From Ramlibacter agri (GTDB lineage: Bacteria > Pseudomonadota > Gammaproteobacteria > Burkholderiales > Burkholderiaceae_C), in NCBI RefSeq assembly GCF_012927085.1, contig NZ_JABBFX010000003.1, positions 372,001-436,000 of the forward strand: 64,000 nucleotides of DNA. Reading direction: 5' to 3'. Below the pieces are notes generated by a model. The model saw only the letters and a program-made list of their open reading frames with translations, did not search any database and was not told the origin of the DNA. The position numbers and the translations under genes are program-made. Below, piece by piece: positions 34,575 to 45,611 of this stretch (position 1 is the stretch's first letter; every line of letters begins with the position of its first letter).

Positions 34575-35629
34575 CCATCAACACCGACGATTTCGCCCCG
34601 CCGCCGGCCAAGCGCGTGGTCGCAGCCACGCCGGCCTCGCCCGCCGAGGAGGCGATGGAGCGGGCGCTGCGCCCCAAGGGCCTGCAGGAATACGTCGGCC
34701 AGGCCAAGACGCGCGAGCAGCTGGAGATCTTCATCGGCGCGGCGCGCAAGCGCGGCGAGGCGCTGGACCACGTGCTGCTGTTCGGCCCGCCGGGCCTGGG
34801 CAAGACCACGCTGTCGCACATCATCGCCCACGAACTGGGCGTGAACCTGCGCCAGACCAGCGGCCCGGTGCTGGAAAAGCCCAAGGACCTGGCGGCGCTG
34901 CTGACCAACCTGGAACGCAACGACGTCCTCTTCATCGACGAGATCCATCGGCTGTCGCCGGTGGTCGAGGAAATCCTCTATCCGGCGCTGGAGGACTACC
35001 AGATCGACATCATGATCGGCGAGGGCCCGGCGGCGCGCTCGATCAAGCTAGATCTGCAGCCTTTCACGCTGGTGGGCGCCACCACGCGCGCGGGCATGCT
35101 GACCAACCCGCTGCGAGACCGCTTCGGCATCGTCGCGCGGCTGGAGTTCTACACGGCGCAGGAGCTGACGCGCATCGTGCATCGCAGTTCCGGCCTGTTG
35201 AAGGCGCCGATCGACGACGAGGGCGCGTCCGAGATCGCCCGCCGCTCGCGCGGCACGCCTCGCATCGCCAACCGCCTGCTGCGCCGCGTGCGCGACTACG
35301 CGGACGTCAAGGGCAATGGCCACATCACCGAGGACATCGCGCAGAAGGCGCTGGCGATGCTGGACGTCGACCCGCAAGGCTTCGACGTCATGGACCGCAA
35401 GCTGCTGGAAGCGGTCATCCACCGCTTCGACGGCGGTCCGGTGGGCCTGGACAACGTCGCGGCCTCCATCGGCGAGGAGCGCGACACGATCGAGGACGTG
35501 ATCGAGCCTTACCTGATCCAGCAAGGCTACCTGCAGCGCACGCCGCGCGGACGGGTGGCGACCCTGGCGGCCTACCGGCACCTCGGCGTCGCCGCGCCGG
35601 CCAGTCGCGAGGGCGGCGACCTGTTCTGA
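34571..35629 (+). CDS. ruvB: Holliday junction ATP-dependent DNA helicase RuvB
   Basis: 352-residue AAA+ motor. Features are [11 protein letters not shown] near residue 35, Walker [16 protein letters not shown] near residue 74, Walker [13 protein letters not shown] near residue 118, sensor 1 [19 protein letters not shown] near residue 168, the arginine finger region, and the C-terminal winged helix with [14 protein letters not shown]. It drives branch migration with RuvA. It is coupled to ruvA by an ATGA overlap. Confidence 0.97.
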   Translation: MTINTDDFAPPPAKRVVAATPASPAEEAMERALRPKGLQEYVGQAKTREQLEIFIGAARKRGEALDHVLLFGPPGLGKTTLSHIIAHELGVNLRQTSGPVLEKPKDLAALLTNLERNDVLFIDEIHRLSPVVEEILYPALEDYQIDIMIGEGPAARSIKLDLQPFTLVGATTRAGMLTNPLRDRFGIVARLEFYTAQELTRIVHRSSGLLKAPIDDEGASEIARRSRGTPRIANRLLRRVRDYADVKGNGHITEDIAQKALAMLDVDPQGFDVMDRKLLEAVIHRFDGGPVGLDNVAASIGEERDTIEDVIEPYLIQQGYLQRTPRGRVATLAAYRHLGVAAPASREGGDLF

Positions 35630-35769
35630 GTCCGGATCGCCGCCAGGCCGGAGACCCGCAGTTGTGCCAAAAAATGCCGCAATTCCGGCTTGACCTCCGC
35701 GCAAGCCGCGTTGACGGCTGAGCTTACAGCTGGCAACACTTGGCGCTCCTAATCACGTTTGGGGGCACC

Positions 35770-36492
35770 ATGAGCTTCTCGAGCAAGGCCAAGCAGCGCA
35801 TCGCGGTGGTCATCGCCGCCGTCACAGTAAGCCTGGGGTTGTCTTCCTGCGGCGGCGGCGGGGCCGACGCCGGTATCTGGGAGGGCACGCTGGACGGCAA
35901 CCGCCCGGTCCTCTCCATCGTGCTGGGCGACGGCACCTACTACATGAAGTACGCCGGCGCGGGCGGCACGCTCGGGGGCCTCGTCGTCGGCACCGGGGAT
36001 CTCAATGGCAACCGCTACACGTCCAGCGATGGCGTCGACTACCACTTCGCGTATCCGCCGCAGGCCCCGAGCCCGGCCACGATCACCGGCAAGCTGAAGG
36101 GCTTCACCGTCCTGGACGGCGCCATGAACACCACGCCGCTGAGCCTCAAGCACCAGCGGCAGTTCGATCCGGACGGGAAACTGCGTGACCTCGCGGGCTC
36201 CTATCCCGGCACGGTGACCTTCTCGCTCGGCCTGCGCACGACGACCTTCGTCGTCACGGCGGACGGCAACCTGAGCACGACGCTGAATGGCTGCACGATC
36301 ACGGGGCACGTGGTGCCGCGCTGGGACGACGCCTTCGACCTGAGCGTCACTTTCGGCGGCGCGCCCTGCGTGTTCCCGGGCGCGGTGTTCTCGGGCGCCC
36401 TCGTCTACAGCCACGACCTGCAGCAGCTGGACGCGGCCCTCGTGAACCCCACCTACGGGCAGGCGATCACCTTCGTCGCGAGGAAGTCCTAA
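35770..36492 (+). CDS. Hypothetical lipoprotein with a glycine linker
   Basis: 240-residue predicted lipoprotein. The start at 35770 follows GGGGGCACC and gives a signal ending LGLSSC with lipidated Cys27, then GGGG. The mature part is rich in beta-strand patterns with repeated GDGTYY, GNRYTS and DGNLST turns, and has one cysteine pair (NGCTITG and APCVFPG). I do not recognise a family. The 140 bases after ruvB hold a possible -35 TTGACG at 35711 but no convincing -10. The stop overlaps the convergent membrane-protein gene by four bases. Confidence 0.65.
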   Translation: MSFSSKAKQRIAVVIAAVTVSLGLSSCGGGGADAGIWEGTLDGNRPVLSIVLGDGTYYMKYAGAGGTLGGLVVGTGDLNGNRYTSSDGVDYHFAYPPQAPSPATITGKLKGFTVLDGAMNTTPLSLKHQRQFDPDGKLRDLAGSYPGTVTFSLGLRTTTFVVTADGNLSTTLNGCTITGHVVPRWDDAFDLSVTFGGAPCVFPGAVFSGALVYSHDLQQLDAALVNPTYGQAITFVARKS

Positions 36493-38246
36493 GCGGCTGG
36501 ATTCGCGTGGGCCGGGGTCGACTCCCGGCTCGCGCGTGCCGCCACGCCGCTTGCGGGCGTGGCATTCACCGCGATCAGCACCTGCGCCACGTAGTACGTG
36601 ACCAGCACCGCGAACTGCGCCATCGGCAAGGCCAGGGCGAACTTGTTCACCGCCAGGGTCGAGTCACTGAGCATGAAGAACAGCGCCCCGATGGCGACGG
36701 CGACCGCGCCCGGATCGCGCAGCACGGTGGCTCGCCCGATCGCCTGCGCCGCCATCAGCGCGATCACGCACGTGTAGGCGGCCACGGCCACCTTCAGCAC
36801 GGGCCCGAGATGCGGGAACAGGAAGGCGTACATGCAGGCGCCGAGCGCCAGCGTGCCGGCCAGCGCGCGTCCGCTGGGGAACCAGGGCACGCCCTGGCGG
36901 AACAGCGCCAGGTAGCACAGGTGCGCCAGCAGGAAGCCGACCAGGCCCGGGATGAACAGGTTCGGCAACATCAGTGCGACGTCGCCGGCGAGCGAGAAGG
37001 CCAGCGCCGCCACCAGCAGCGCCTGGAAACGCGGCGCCAGGCCGCGCTGCAGCACGCAGGCGATGGCCAGCACCATGGCCAGCGGCTTGAACACCTGGTG
37101 CCAGCCGACCAGGCCCGCCGCCGCCGTGGCGGTCGCAAGCGCGCCCGCTTCCACCAGCAGCACCTGCGGCACGGTCAGGCGCCCTTGCAGCACGGCGCCC
37201 ACGGCCCAGAGGCCGGCGCCCAGCGCGGCGAGCCACACCACGAGTTCGGGCAAAGCCAGGTCGTCGGCGTTCCACAGGAAGGCGACGACGCCTCCCAGCA
37301 GCAGCACGAACTGCGCTGCGGCGAAGGCCGCCACGGCCGGCGCGACCGGCGGATGGAAGCGCTGAACCTGGGCGACGTCGAAGGGAGCCTTGGGGAAGCG
37401 CTGCACCACGTCGGCGGGACGCCAGCCGGGCGGCTCGATCCACACGCGCAACTTGTCGCCCCAGGAGCGCGCATGCCAGCTGTCCTGCGCCAGCGCCCAA
37501 TAGACCTCGAGGTTGGACCACAGCGGGTCCCAGCTATCGAGCGGCGCGCGCGTGCCGTAGACGGCGCGCCCTTCCTCCTCGTGGAAGCTGCCGAACAGCC
37601 GGTCCCACACGATCAGGATGCCGCCGTAGTTGCGATCGAGGTATTCGTCGTTCACCGCGTGGTGCACGCGGTGGTTGGACGGCGAACAGAACCAGCGGTC
37701 GAACCAGCCCAGCTTGCCTACGTGCTCGGTGTGCACCCAGAACTGGTAAAGCAGGTCGATCAATGCCACGGTGCCGAAGACCAAAGGCGGCACGCCGGCC
37801 AGCGCCATCGGCACGTAGAACACCCAGTTGAACCAGGAACCGGTGCTGGGCTGGCGCAAGGCCGTCGACAGGTTGTAGTCCTGGCTCTGGTGGTGCACCA
37901 CGTGCGTGGCCCACAGCACGGCCACGCGGTGGGCGCAGCGGTGCTGCCAGTAGTAGCAGAAGTCGTAGAACAGCAGCGCCAGCAGCCAGCCGGGCAAGGA
38001 GAGCCAGAAGGCGTCGTTGCGCCACAGCGCGATCGAGCCCGCCAGCGCGGTGTAGACGCCGATCCTGAACAGCTTCAACAGCACGCCGCTGGCCTCGCTG
38101 AGCATGCCCAGGCTGATGCTGTTGATGGCGTCGTTCAGCCGGTAAGTATTGCGGCCACGCAGCGCCCCCCAGGCGCACTCGAGGCCGATCAGCAGCAGGA
38201 ACACCGGAGTGGCCAGGACGATCACCTGGCTCGGGGAGAGACTCAT
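36489..38246 (-). CDS. Fusion of a sterol desaturase/alkylglycerol-monooxygenase-like domain with a YhhN/TMEM86 lysoplasmalogenase-like domain
   Basis: 585-residue polytopic membrane protein made of two families. The N-terminal part (about 1-290) is a di-iron fatty-acid-hydroxylase domain with histidine boxes QHRCAH (His102, His106), HVVHH (115-119), HTEH (172-175) and NHRVHH (191-196); the spacing resembles alkylglycerol monooxygenase. After several linker helices, a YhhN-type domain begins near residue 386 (FKPLAMVLAIA) with FSLAGDVALMLP, GFLLAHLCYLALF and FMLSDSTLAVNKF. YhhN relatives cut the vinyl-ether bond of lysoplasmalogens. The pairing suggests ether-lipid breakdown; this is inferred. 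It is the last gene of the minus-strand run from ttcA. Confidence 0.85.
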   Translation of the reverse strand: MSLSPSQVIVLATPVFLLLIGLECAWGALRGRNTYRLNDAINSISLGMLSEASGVLLKLFRIGVYTALAGSIALWRNDAFWLSLPGWLLALLFYDFCYYWQHRCAHRVAVLWATHVVHHQSQDYNLSTALRQPSTGSWFNWVFYVPMALAGVPPLVFGTVALIDLLYQFWVHTEHVGKLGWFDRWFCSPSNHRVHHAVNDEYLDRNYGGILIVWDRLFGSFHEEEGRAVYGTRAPLDSWDPLWSNLEVYWALAQDSWHARSWGDKLRVWIEPPGWRPADVVQRFPKAPFDVAQVQRFHPPVAPAVAAFAAAQFVLLLGGVVAFLWNADDLALPELVVWLAALGAGLWAVGAVLQGRLTVPQVLLVEAGALATATAAAGLVGWHQVFKPLAMVLAIACVLQRGLAPRFQALLVAALAFSLAGDVALMLPNLFIPGLVGFLLAHLCYLALFRQGVPWFPSGRALAGTLALGACMYAFLFPHLGPVLKVAVAAYTCVIALMAAQAIGRATVLRDPGAVAVAIGALFFMLSDSTLAVNKFALALPMAQFAVLVTYYVAQVLIAVNATPASGVAARASRESTPAHANPAA

Positions 38247-38265
38247 GCGCCCATTTTGGCGCGGG

Positions 38266-39459
38266 TCAGCTCAGGGCCCCTCTGGCATCTACCCGGATGA
38301 TCTTCTCGACGCGGCCCTTCTCCAGGCCGCCGCCCACGCCGACCAGGAAGTCGTGCAGGTTGACCGTGGGGTCGACGTGGCCAGGGATCAGCCACACCAC
38401 CTCGTCCAGCTTGGGCACGCGCTGGTTGCTGCCTGTGGGGCGCAGGATGCCGTGCTCGTCGCCGCCGTTTTCGTAGACCAGTTCGCCGGTGGGCGGCAGA
38501 TCCAGCACCTTGGGCAGGCCGGAATCGATGGCATGGCTCTTGTGGCCGGCATCGCACACCGCGTGGCGCACGCCGGAACTCATGACCTGCGTCTTGACGA
38601 ACAGCGCGTGCTCGAACTGAGGCTGCGCGGGATCGCGTTCGTTGGCGGCGTAGTCGGCGTCCATGAAAAGGAAGCTGCCCGCCTGCAGTTCCCCGAACAC
38701 GCCGCTGGCCGTTTCCCACAGCATGCTGCCGGTGCCCGCGCCCGTCACCAGGCCCGGCGGCAGGTGTTCGGCCTCCAGCAGCTTGCGCGTGAACACCACG
38801 TCCTGCACCACGCGGGCGATGGCCTCGCGCCGCTCCTGCGGGCTGCGCAGGTGTTGCGCCTTGCCGTGGTAGGCCTGCAGGCCGGCGAAGCGCAGTGCGG
38901 GGTAGCGCCGGATCTCCAGCGCCAGGTTGACCGCGGCGCGCCCGGGCTGCACGCCGCAGCGGCCCTGGCCGACGTCGATCTCGACGAACACGTCGATGAC
39001 GGCAGGCACGCCGCCGTGGCGGCGGTCGTCCATGGCCTGCGCGAGCCGGCGCACGCCTTCCACGCTGTCCACGGCGATCGCCAGTTGCCCGCGGTCGGCG
39101 GCAAGCTGGTGCGCCAGTTCGGCCACGCGGGTGAGCTTCGAAGGCGTCACCACCTCGTTGGAGATGTAGACGTTGTTGACGCCGCCGGCCACCATGGCTT
39201 CGGCCTCGCCGGTCTTCTGCACGCAGACGCCGACTGCCCCGGCCTGCATCTGCAGCCGCGCCAGCGCCGAGCTCTTGTGCATCTTGGCGTGCGGGCGCCA
39301 GCGGACGTCGTGCTTGCGCGCGAATTCGGCCATGCGCCCCAGGTTGCGCTGCATGGCGTCGAGGTCCACCACGAGGGCGGGGGTGTCGATGGCGCTTGCG
39401 GGCTGGCCGACGAGGCGGCGCAGGGAATCAGAAAGAGGTGTTTTCGTCGCTGGCTGCAT
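38266..39459 (-). CDS. PLP-dependent D-threonine aldolase/DSD1-family enzyme
   Basis: 397 residues, fold type III (alanine-racemase-like) PLP enzyme. The Schiff-base lysine is Lys59 in RPHAKMHKS. The C-terminal metal site reads IPGHVDPTVN with His361 and Asp363. A His-x-Asp pair is found in D-threonine aldolases and beta-hydroxyaspartate aldolases, while D-serine dehydratases of the same family have His-x-Cys, so an aldolase acting on D-3-hydroxy amino acids is more likely. The start at 39459 (MQPATKTPL) overlaps the upstream histidine-phosphatase gene by 32 bases; the longer frame to 39537 runs deeper into it. Confidence 0.85.
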   Translation of the reverse strand: MQPATKTPLSDSLRRLVGQPASAIDTPALVVDLDAMQRNLGRMAEFARKHDVRWRPHAKMHKSSALARLQMQAGAVGVCVQKTGEAEAMVAGGVNNVYISNEVVTPSKLTRVAELAHQLAADRGQLAIAVDSVEGVRRLAQAMDDRRHGGVPAVIDVFVEIDVGQGRCGVQPGRAAVNLALEIRRYPALRFAGLQAYHGKAQHLRSPQERREAIARVVQDVVFTRKLLEAEHLPPGLVTGAGTGSMLWETASGVFGELQAGSFLFMDADYAANERDPAQPQFEHALFVKTQVMSSGVRHAVCDAGHKSHAIDSGLPKVLDLPPTGELVYENGGDEHGILRPTGSNQRVPKLDEVVWLIPGHVDPTVNLHDFLVGVGGGLEKGRVEKIIRVDARGALS

Positions 39460-40072
39460 GTTCCAGGTGCTGCGTGTCGGACCACCCCACGAGCGTAAAC
39501 CCCTGCGGGGTCCACAGGAGCCGGTTGATGGCGCCATTCGGCAGCTGCCAGGTGCGCGGCGAGTTCACTTCCTGACCGGTTGCGATGCGGTACAACGTGT
39601 CCAGCACGCCGCCATGCGCGACCACGGCGATCAGCTCGCCGGCATGGCGCGCGGCGAGGTCGCGGACGGTGCGGGTCACCCGTTCGCGCAGCTGCAGCAG
39701 CGACTCGCCGCCGTCGGGCGGCTCCCAGTCGGGGATGCGCTTGCGCCACTGCTGCGCGTGCTCGGGCCACTTCTCGTGGATTTCGTCGAAGGTCTTGCCC
39801 TCGAACATGCCGAAGCGCCGCTCGCGCAGCCCGGTGTGGGCTTCCACGGGCATGCCGGCGGCGTCGCCGATGGCGCGCGCCGTCTCGTGCGCGCGGCCGA
39901 GGTCGCTGGAGTAAATGGCGCTGAGCTGCTCGGCGGACAGCGCCTGGCCGACGCGTCGCGCCTGCCAGCGTCCGGTTTCGTTCAGCTGGATATCCAGCTG
40001 TCCCTGGATCCGCGCATCGACGTTCCAGGCGGTTTCGCCATGCCGTACAGCAATGATGCGAGTGGCTTCCAT
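39428..40072 (-). CDS. Histidine phosphatase family protein (phosphoglycerate-mutase-like)
   Basis: 214 residues. The phosphohistidine motif is VRHGETAWN (His10 region), the second histidine is in VVAHGGVLD near residue 150, and SSDLGRAHETARAI and LRERRFGMFEGKT are the usual intermediate blocks. This is a small cytoplasmic phosphatase of the GpmB/CobC group; the substrate is not evident. ATAAAAT ends a few bases before the ATG at 40072, so the transcript leader may be very short. Its 3' end overlaps the DTA-like gene. Confidence 0.85.
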   Translation of the reverse strand: MEATRIIAVRHGETAWNVDARIQGQLDIQLNETGRWQARRVGQALSAEQLSAIYSSDLGRAHETARAIGDAAGMPVEAHTGLRERRFGMFEGKTFDEIHEKWPEHAQQWRKRIPDWEPPDGGESLLQLRERVTRTVRDLAARHAGELIAVVAHGGVLDTLYRIATGQEVNSPRTWQLPNGAINRLLWTPQGFTLVGWSDTQHLEHAASDENTSF

Positions 40073-40130
40073 AACCACATATTTTATGGAGTGGTCAGCT
40101 CCTGGAAAGCCGAATTTGCGTTGCGGGTTG

Positions 40131-40730
40131 TCAACCACCCACACGCACGTCGATGCGGCGCCAGCCCGGCGGTGGATTGGGGAAGCCCTGCATGGCTGCG
40201 TCGAACAGCACCGGGAACAGCGCCCGGTTGTCCAGCCACGGGCCTTCGTTGACCGCGCGCGTCTCGAAGACGACCTGGCTGGTCGCGAGTTCGCGCACGA
40301 CGATGTTCGCCTCGCGATGGAACCAGACGGTGTCGTAGCGCGGGAACAGCGGGCCGCCGAAGCCGACGCCCATGCCGCTGTTGGAAATGCCGACACCCCA
40401 GCCGAAGCTGCCCCAGGTCCACGGGTCGGCGTAGGGCGACAGCACTTGCTGCGCCCGCGCCGTCACCTGCACGCTGAAGCGCGCGTCGGTGTCGTCGCGA
40501 CGCCAGCCGGCCCGGCTCAGAGCGGGGGAGGCCATGGCCTCCAGCTCGCCCTGGTCGGGGGCGAAGGCCTGCTGCGAAGGCAGGCGCTCGAAGCGGAAAG
40601 TGGGTGGCTCGGGGACGGCGGCCAGCTGCGAGAAGCTCTGGACCGAGGCGTCGACGGTGTAGCCGGCCGCGCAGCCGCCGAGCGCGAACAGCACCGCCAG
40701 GGCGGCGAGAACGAGAGGGATGCGGCGCAT
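40131..40730 (-). CDS. DUF4136-type outer-membrane lipoprotein
   Basis: 199 residues. The lipoprotein signal MRRIPLVLAALAVLFALGG ends at Cys20 (LGGC). The mature part begins AAGYTVDASVQSFSQLAAVPEPPTF, has the DUF4136-like TFRFE strand and ends with a GWRRIDVRV strand; a glycine-rich patch (GVGISNSGMGVGFGG) lies near residue 120. AGGAGGTGTCC precedes the ATG. Function unknown; such lipoproteins sit at the outer-membrane inner face. It lies 38 bases downstream of ttcA on the same strand. Confidence 0.78.
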   Translation of the reverse strand: MRRIPLVLAALAVLFALGGCAAGYTVDASVQSFSQLAAVPEPPTFRFERLPSQQAFAPDQGELEAMASPALSRAGWRRDDTDARFSVQVTARAQQVLSPYADPWTWGSFGWGVGISNSGMGVGFGGPLFPRYDTVWFHREANIVVRELATSQVVFETRAVNEGPWLDNRALFPVLFDAAMQGFPNPPPGWRRIDVRVGG

Positions 40731-40768
40731 CGCGGACACCTCCTGGAGCGAGGCGCCGCGCCGGCGCC

Positions 40769-41689
40769 TCAGAGCTGGATCACCTGCAGGCCGGGCAGGG
40801 CGGGCGCGGCGGGGAATTCCTCGTGGTCGAAGGCCTTGTCGCCGTTCTCGCTGGCCACGCCGTCGGCGGTGAGACCCTGGAAATCGTAGAGGGTTTTGTC
40901 CGCCAGGTGGGAAGGCACCACGTTCTGCAGGGCGTGCAGCATGTTGTCCAGCCGGCCGGGGAATTTCCTGTCCCACTCGCGCAGCATGTTGCCGACCTGC
41001 TTGCGCTGCAGGTTCTCCTGGCTGCCGCACAGGGTGCAGGGGATGATGGGGAATTCGCGCACCTCGGCCCAGCGCGAGAGGTCCTTCTCGGGCACGTAGG
41101 CCAGAGGCCGGATCACCATGTGCCGGCCGTCGTCGCTGACCAGCTTGGGCGGCATGCCCTTGAGCTTGCCGCCGAAGAACATGTTGAGGAACAGCGTCTG
41201 CAGCATGTCGTCGCGGTGGTGGCCCAGCGCGATCCTGGTGGCGCCCAGTTCGTCGGCCACGCGGTACAGGATGCCGCGGCGCAGCCGGCTGCACAGGCTG
41301 CACATCGTCTTGCCCTCGGGGATCTTGTCCTTGACGATGGAGTAAGTGTCCTGCTCCTCGATGTGGAAGGGCACGCCGAGGGACTTCAAATACTCGGGCA
41401 GCACGTGCTCCGGGAAGCCGGGTTGTTTCTGGTCCAGGTTGACCGCGACGAGGTCGAAGTGGACCGGCGCGCGTGCCTGCAGCTTCAGCAGGACGTCCAG
41501 CATGGCGTAGCTGTCCTTGCCGCCGGACAGGCAGACCATGACCTTGTCGCCCTCGCCGATCATGTTGTAGTCGCCGATGGCCTGGCCCACCAGCCGGCAC
41601 AAGCGCTTTTCCAGCTTGTGGTTCTCCCGCTCGATCTTGCGATCGGGGGCGGCGGGGGTGGTTTCCTGTTCGATCCAGACGGCGCTCAT
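40769..41689 (-). CDS. ttcA: tRNA 2-thiocytidine(32) synthetase TtcA
   Basis: 306-residue PP-loop ATPase that thiolates C32 of certain tRNAs. The PP-loop is [12 protein letters not shown] near residue 53. The 4Fe-4S ligands sit in [12 protein letters not shown] near residue 129 and in IPCTLCGSQ near residue 218. The ATG at 41689 starts MSAVWIEQE; upstream GAAAAT (41702-41697) ends seven bases before it and no Shine-Dalgarno is seen, so it may be leaderless. It heads the minus-strand run ttcA, DUF4136, histidine phosphatase, DTA-like enzyme and the membrane fusion protein. Confidence 0.95.
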   Translation of the reverse strand: MSAVWIEQETTPAAPDRKIERENHKLEKRLCRLVGQAIGDYNMIGEGDKVMVCLSGGKDSYAMLDVLLKLQARAPVHFDLVAVNLDQKQPGFPEHVLPEYLKSLGVPFHIEEQDTYSIVKDKIPEGKTMCSLCSRLRRGILYRVADELGATRIALGHHRDDMLQTLFLNMFFGGKLKGMPPKLVSDDGRHMVIRPLAYVPEKDLSRWAEVREFPIIPCTLCGSQENLQRKQVGNMLREWDRKFPGRLDNMLHALQNVVPSHLADKTLYDFQGLTADGVASENGDKAFDHEEFPAAPALPGLQVIQL

Positions 41690-41749
41690 GGCGCGTATTT
41701 TCTCATCCGCCGCAACCGGGCGCTGCTCGAGGGCCAAGCCTGGAATTCT

Positions 41750-41884
41750 TCACGGCGTTTCCCCCTGCGGCCCGATGCCCGCCGGGCTGGAGCCCCAGCG
41801 CACCGGGTTCTCCAGCGGCGGGTCGCGCGTGAACGCGCAGCCGCTCAAGGCAGCGAGGGCCAGCAGGACGCAAAGGAGGCGCAT
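41750..41884 (-). CDS. Putative very small lipoprotein (44 residues)
   Basis: The frame from ATG 41884 encodes MRLLCVLLALAALSGC followed by 28 polar, proline-rich residues (AFTRDPPLENPVRW...). The lipobox ALSGC is good and the peptide fits the many tiny entericidin-like or orphan lipoproteins, but no ribosome site is clear and no family is recognised. It lies alone in the 379-base gap between ttcA and katG; the remaining 184 bases up to katG show no recognisable site apart from the katG ribosome site AGGAGAGGACC. Confidence 0.4.
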   Translation of the reverse strand: MRLLCVLLALAALSGCAFTRDPPLENPVRWGSSPAGIGPQGETP

Positions 41885-41972
41885 GGCGCAGTGTGGGCAG
41901 CGCCGGGCCGCGGACGAATTGGACGATGGTCCCATGCCCCGGATCGCGGCGGGGCGGCACCCTTGTCCCTGA

Positions 41973-44270
<2,298 letters not shown>

Positions 44271-44339
44271 CGAGGATGATCCCGCGTCGCCGCGCTATCG
44301 CTGGCAGCGCGTCGCGCGAAGCGGGAGACCGCAAACCCT

Positions 44340-44370
44340 AGCTCGGCCGTCGCTGACGGCCGGAGCTTTT
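44340..44370 (+). terminator. Intrinsic terminator of katG
   Basis: AGCTC-GGCCGTC (44340-44351) pairs with GACGGCC-G-GAGCT (44355-44367), with one bulged G, followed by TTTT. It sits in the gap between katG and the convergent folB gene. Confidence 0.8.
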
Positions 44371-44389
44371 CTTCAATGTTGGCGGGGAC

Positions 44390-44758
44390 TTACCACTGCC
44401 CGGTCTCGACCCGGATCGCGACTTCGCAGTCGTCGAAGATCTCGAGCTTGGCGATGCGCACGCGCACTCCCAGCACGCCAGGCAACTGCATCAGCCGGCT
44501 GGCCAGCTTGCCGATCAGGCTCTCCAGCAGGTTCACGTGCTCCGACGTGCACTCCTCGATGATGATCCGCCGTACCTTGCGGTAGTCCAGCACGTGGGTG
44601 ATGTCGTCGTCGCGAGGCAGCAGCGCCTGGGTGCCGAGGTTCAGTTCGGCATCCACCCGGATCGGCTGCGGCGCAGTCTTCTCGTGCTCGAGGATGCCCA
44701 GGCTGGCGTCGAAGCGCAGCCCTTCGAGGGTGAGGATCTGGGTGCCGGCCTTGGTCAT
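44390..44758 (-). CDS. folB: Dihydroneopterin aldolase family protein (FolB)
   Basis: 122 residues. It shows the FolB tunnelling fold pattern: LEGLRFDASLGILEHEKTAPQPIRVDAEL near the start (with the substrate-binding Glu region), DYRKVRRIIIEECTSEHVNLLESL in the middle (conserved Glu of the active site), and VRVRIAKLEIFDDCEVAIRVE at the end. FolB cuts or epimerises dihydroneopterin in folate or monapterin synthesis. It starts 11 bases after the pteridine-reductase-like SDR gene, so the two probably act on the same pterin pathway. Confidence 0.85.
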   Translation of the reverse strand: MTKAGTQILTLEGLRFDASLGILEHEKTAPQPIRVDAELNLGTQALLPRDDDITHVLDYRKVRRIIIEECTSEHVNLLESLIGKLASRLMQLPGVLGVRVRIAKLEIFDDCEVAIRVETGQW

Positions 44759-44769
44759 TTTTTGATCGC

Positions 44770-45519
44770 TTACATCAGTGAGAAGTCACGGTCGAACTTC
44801 ATCAGGTGCTGGCCGCCATCCACCAGCAAGGTGGTGCCGGTGATGGACTGGTTCTCCAACGCGAAACGCACGGTGGCAGCCACGTCTTCCGGCGTCGAGG
44901 AGCGGCCCAACGGCGACAGTTGGTGCAGCGCCTCGAACTTCTCCTGCGACAACAGGTGGCTCGTCAGCGTGAGGCCGGGCGCCACGCCCACCACGCGCAA
45001 TTGCGGAGCCAGCGCCTGCGCGAGCAGCGTGTTGGCCGCTTCCAGCGCTGCCTTCGACAGCGTGTAGCTGAAGAAATCCGGGTTCGGGTTCCAGAGCTTC
45101 TGGTCCAGGAGATTCACCACCACACCGCGCGCATTGCGGGCGCTCACGTGGGCGTGCAAGGCCTGGGCCAGCAATACCGGCGCGGCCGTATTGCTGGCGA
45201 TGTGTGCCGCGAGCGAACCAGCGCTGAAGCTCTGCGCGCTGTCGTGTTCGAAGCGGGACGCGTTGTTCACCACCGCATCGAGCTTGCCGAAACGCTGGAC
45301 GACCTGGCCGAACAAGGCGCGCACCTGGGTTTCCTCGCCCAGTTCGGCCTGGAAGGCGGCCGCCCGCGGGCCGCAGTCCTGCGTGGTCTGCAGGGCTTCG
45401 TCCGCGGATCCGCGGTAATGCACAGCTACCTGCCAGCCGGCGCGCGCCAGGTCCAGGGCGATGGCGCGGCCCAGCCGGCGGGCGGCGCCGGTCACGAGCA
45501 CGGTGCGGAAATCTGGCAT
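44770..45519 (-). CDS. SDR-family oxidoreductase, pteridine-reductase/FolM-like
   Basis: 249-residue Rossmann enzyme. The cofactor motif is VTGAARRLGRAIA, where TGxxxRxG with the extra arginine is the pattern of PTR1/FolM pteridine reductases rather than the classic TGxxxGxG. VNNASRFEHD near residue 88, the catalytic YTLSKAALE (Tyr-x3-Lys) and the end TLLVDGGQHLM also fit. It would reduce dihydrofolate, dihydrobiopterin or dihydromonapterin with NADPH. On the minus strand TACACT (45531-45526) ends six bases before the ATG, so it may be leaderless. Linkage to folB supports the pterin role. Confidence 0.78.
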   Translation of the reverse strand: MPDFRTVLVTGAARRLGRAIALDLARAGWQVAVHYRGSADEALQTTQDCGPRAAAFQAELGEETQVRALFGQVVQRFGKLDAVVNNASRFEHDSAQSFSAGSLAAHIASNTAAPVLLAQALHAHVSARNARGVVVNLLDQKLWNPNPDFFSYTLSKAALEAANTLLAQALAPQLRVVGVAPGLTLTSHLLSQEKFEALHQLSPLGRSSTPEDVAATVRFALENQSITGTTLLVDGGQHLMKFDRDFSLM

Positions 45520-45611
45520 CGGCCGAGTGTAAGGCGGGGAACTATCGCGCCGTGGTCCTCCTCCTACACCGCTTGTGCCGGCCCAGCCGAAGGCCGCACC
45601 ACCAGCCCCGC

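Noticed and set aside
36507..38300. 597-codon plus-strand frame over the desaturase-YhhN fusion
   Set aside because: Translation is rich in Arg/Gln/His with no hydrophobic segments or motifs, the normal look of an antisense frame in high-GC DNA.
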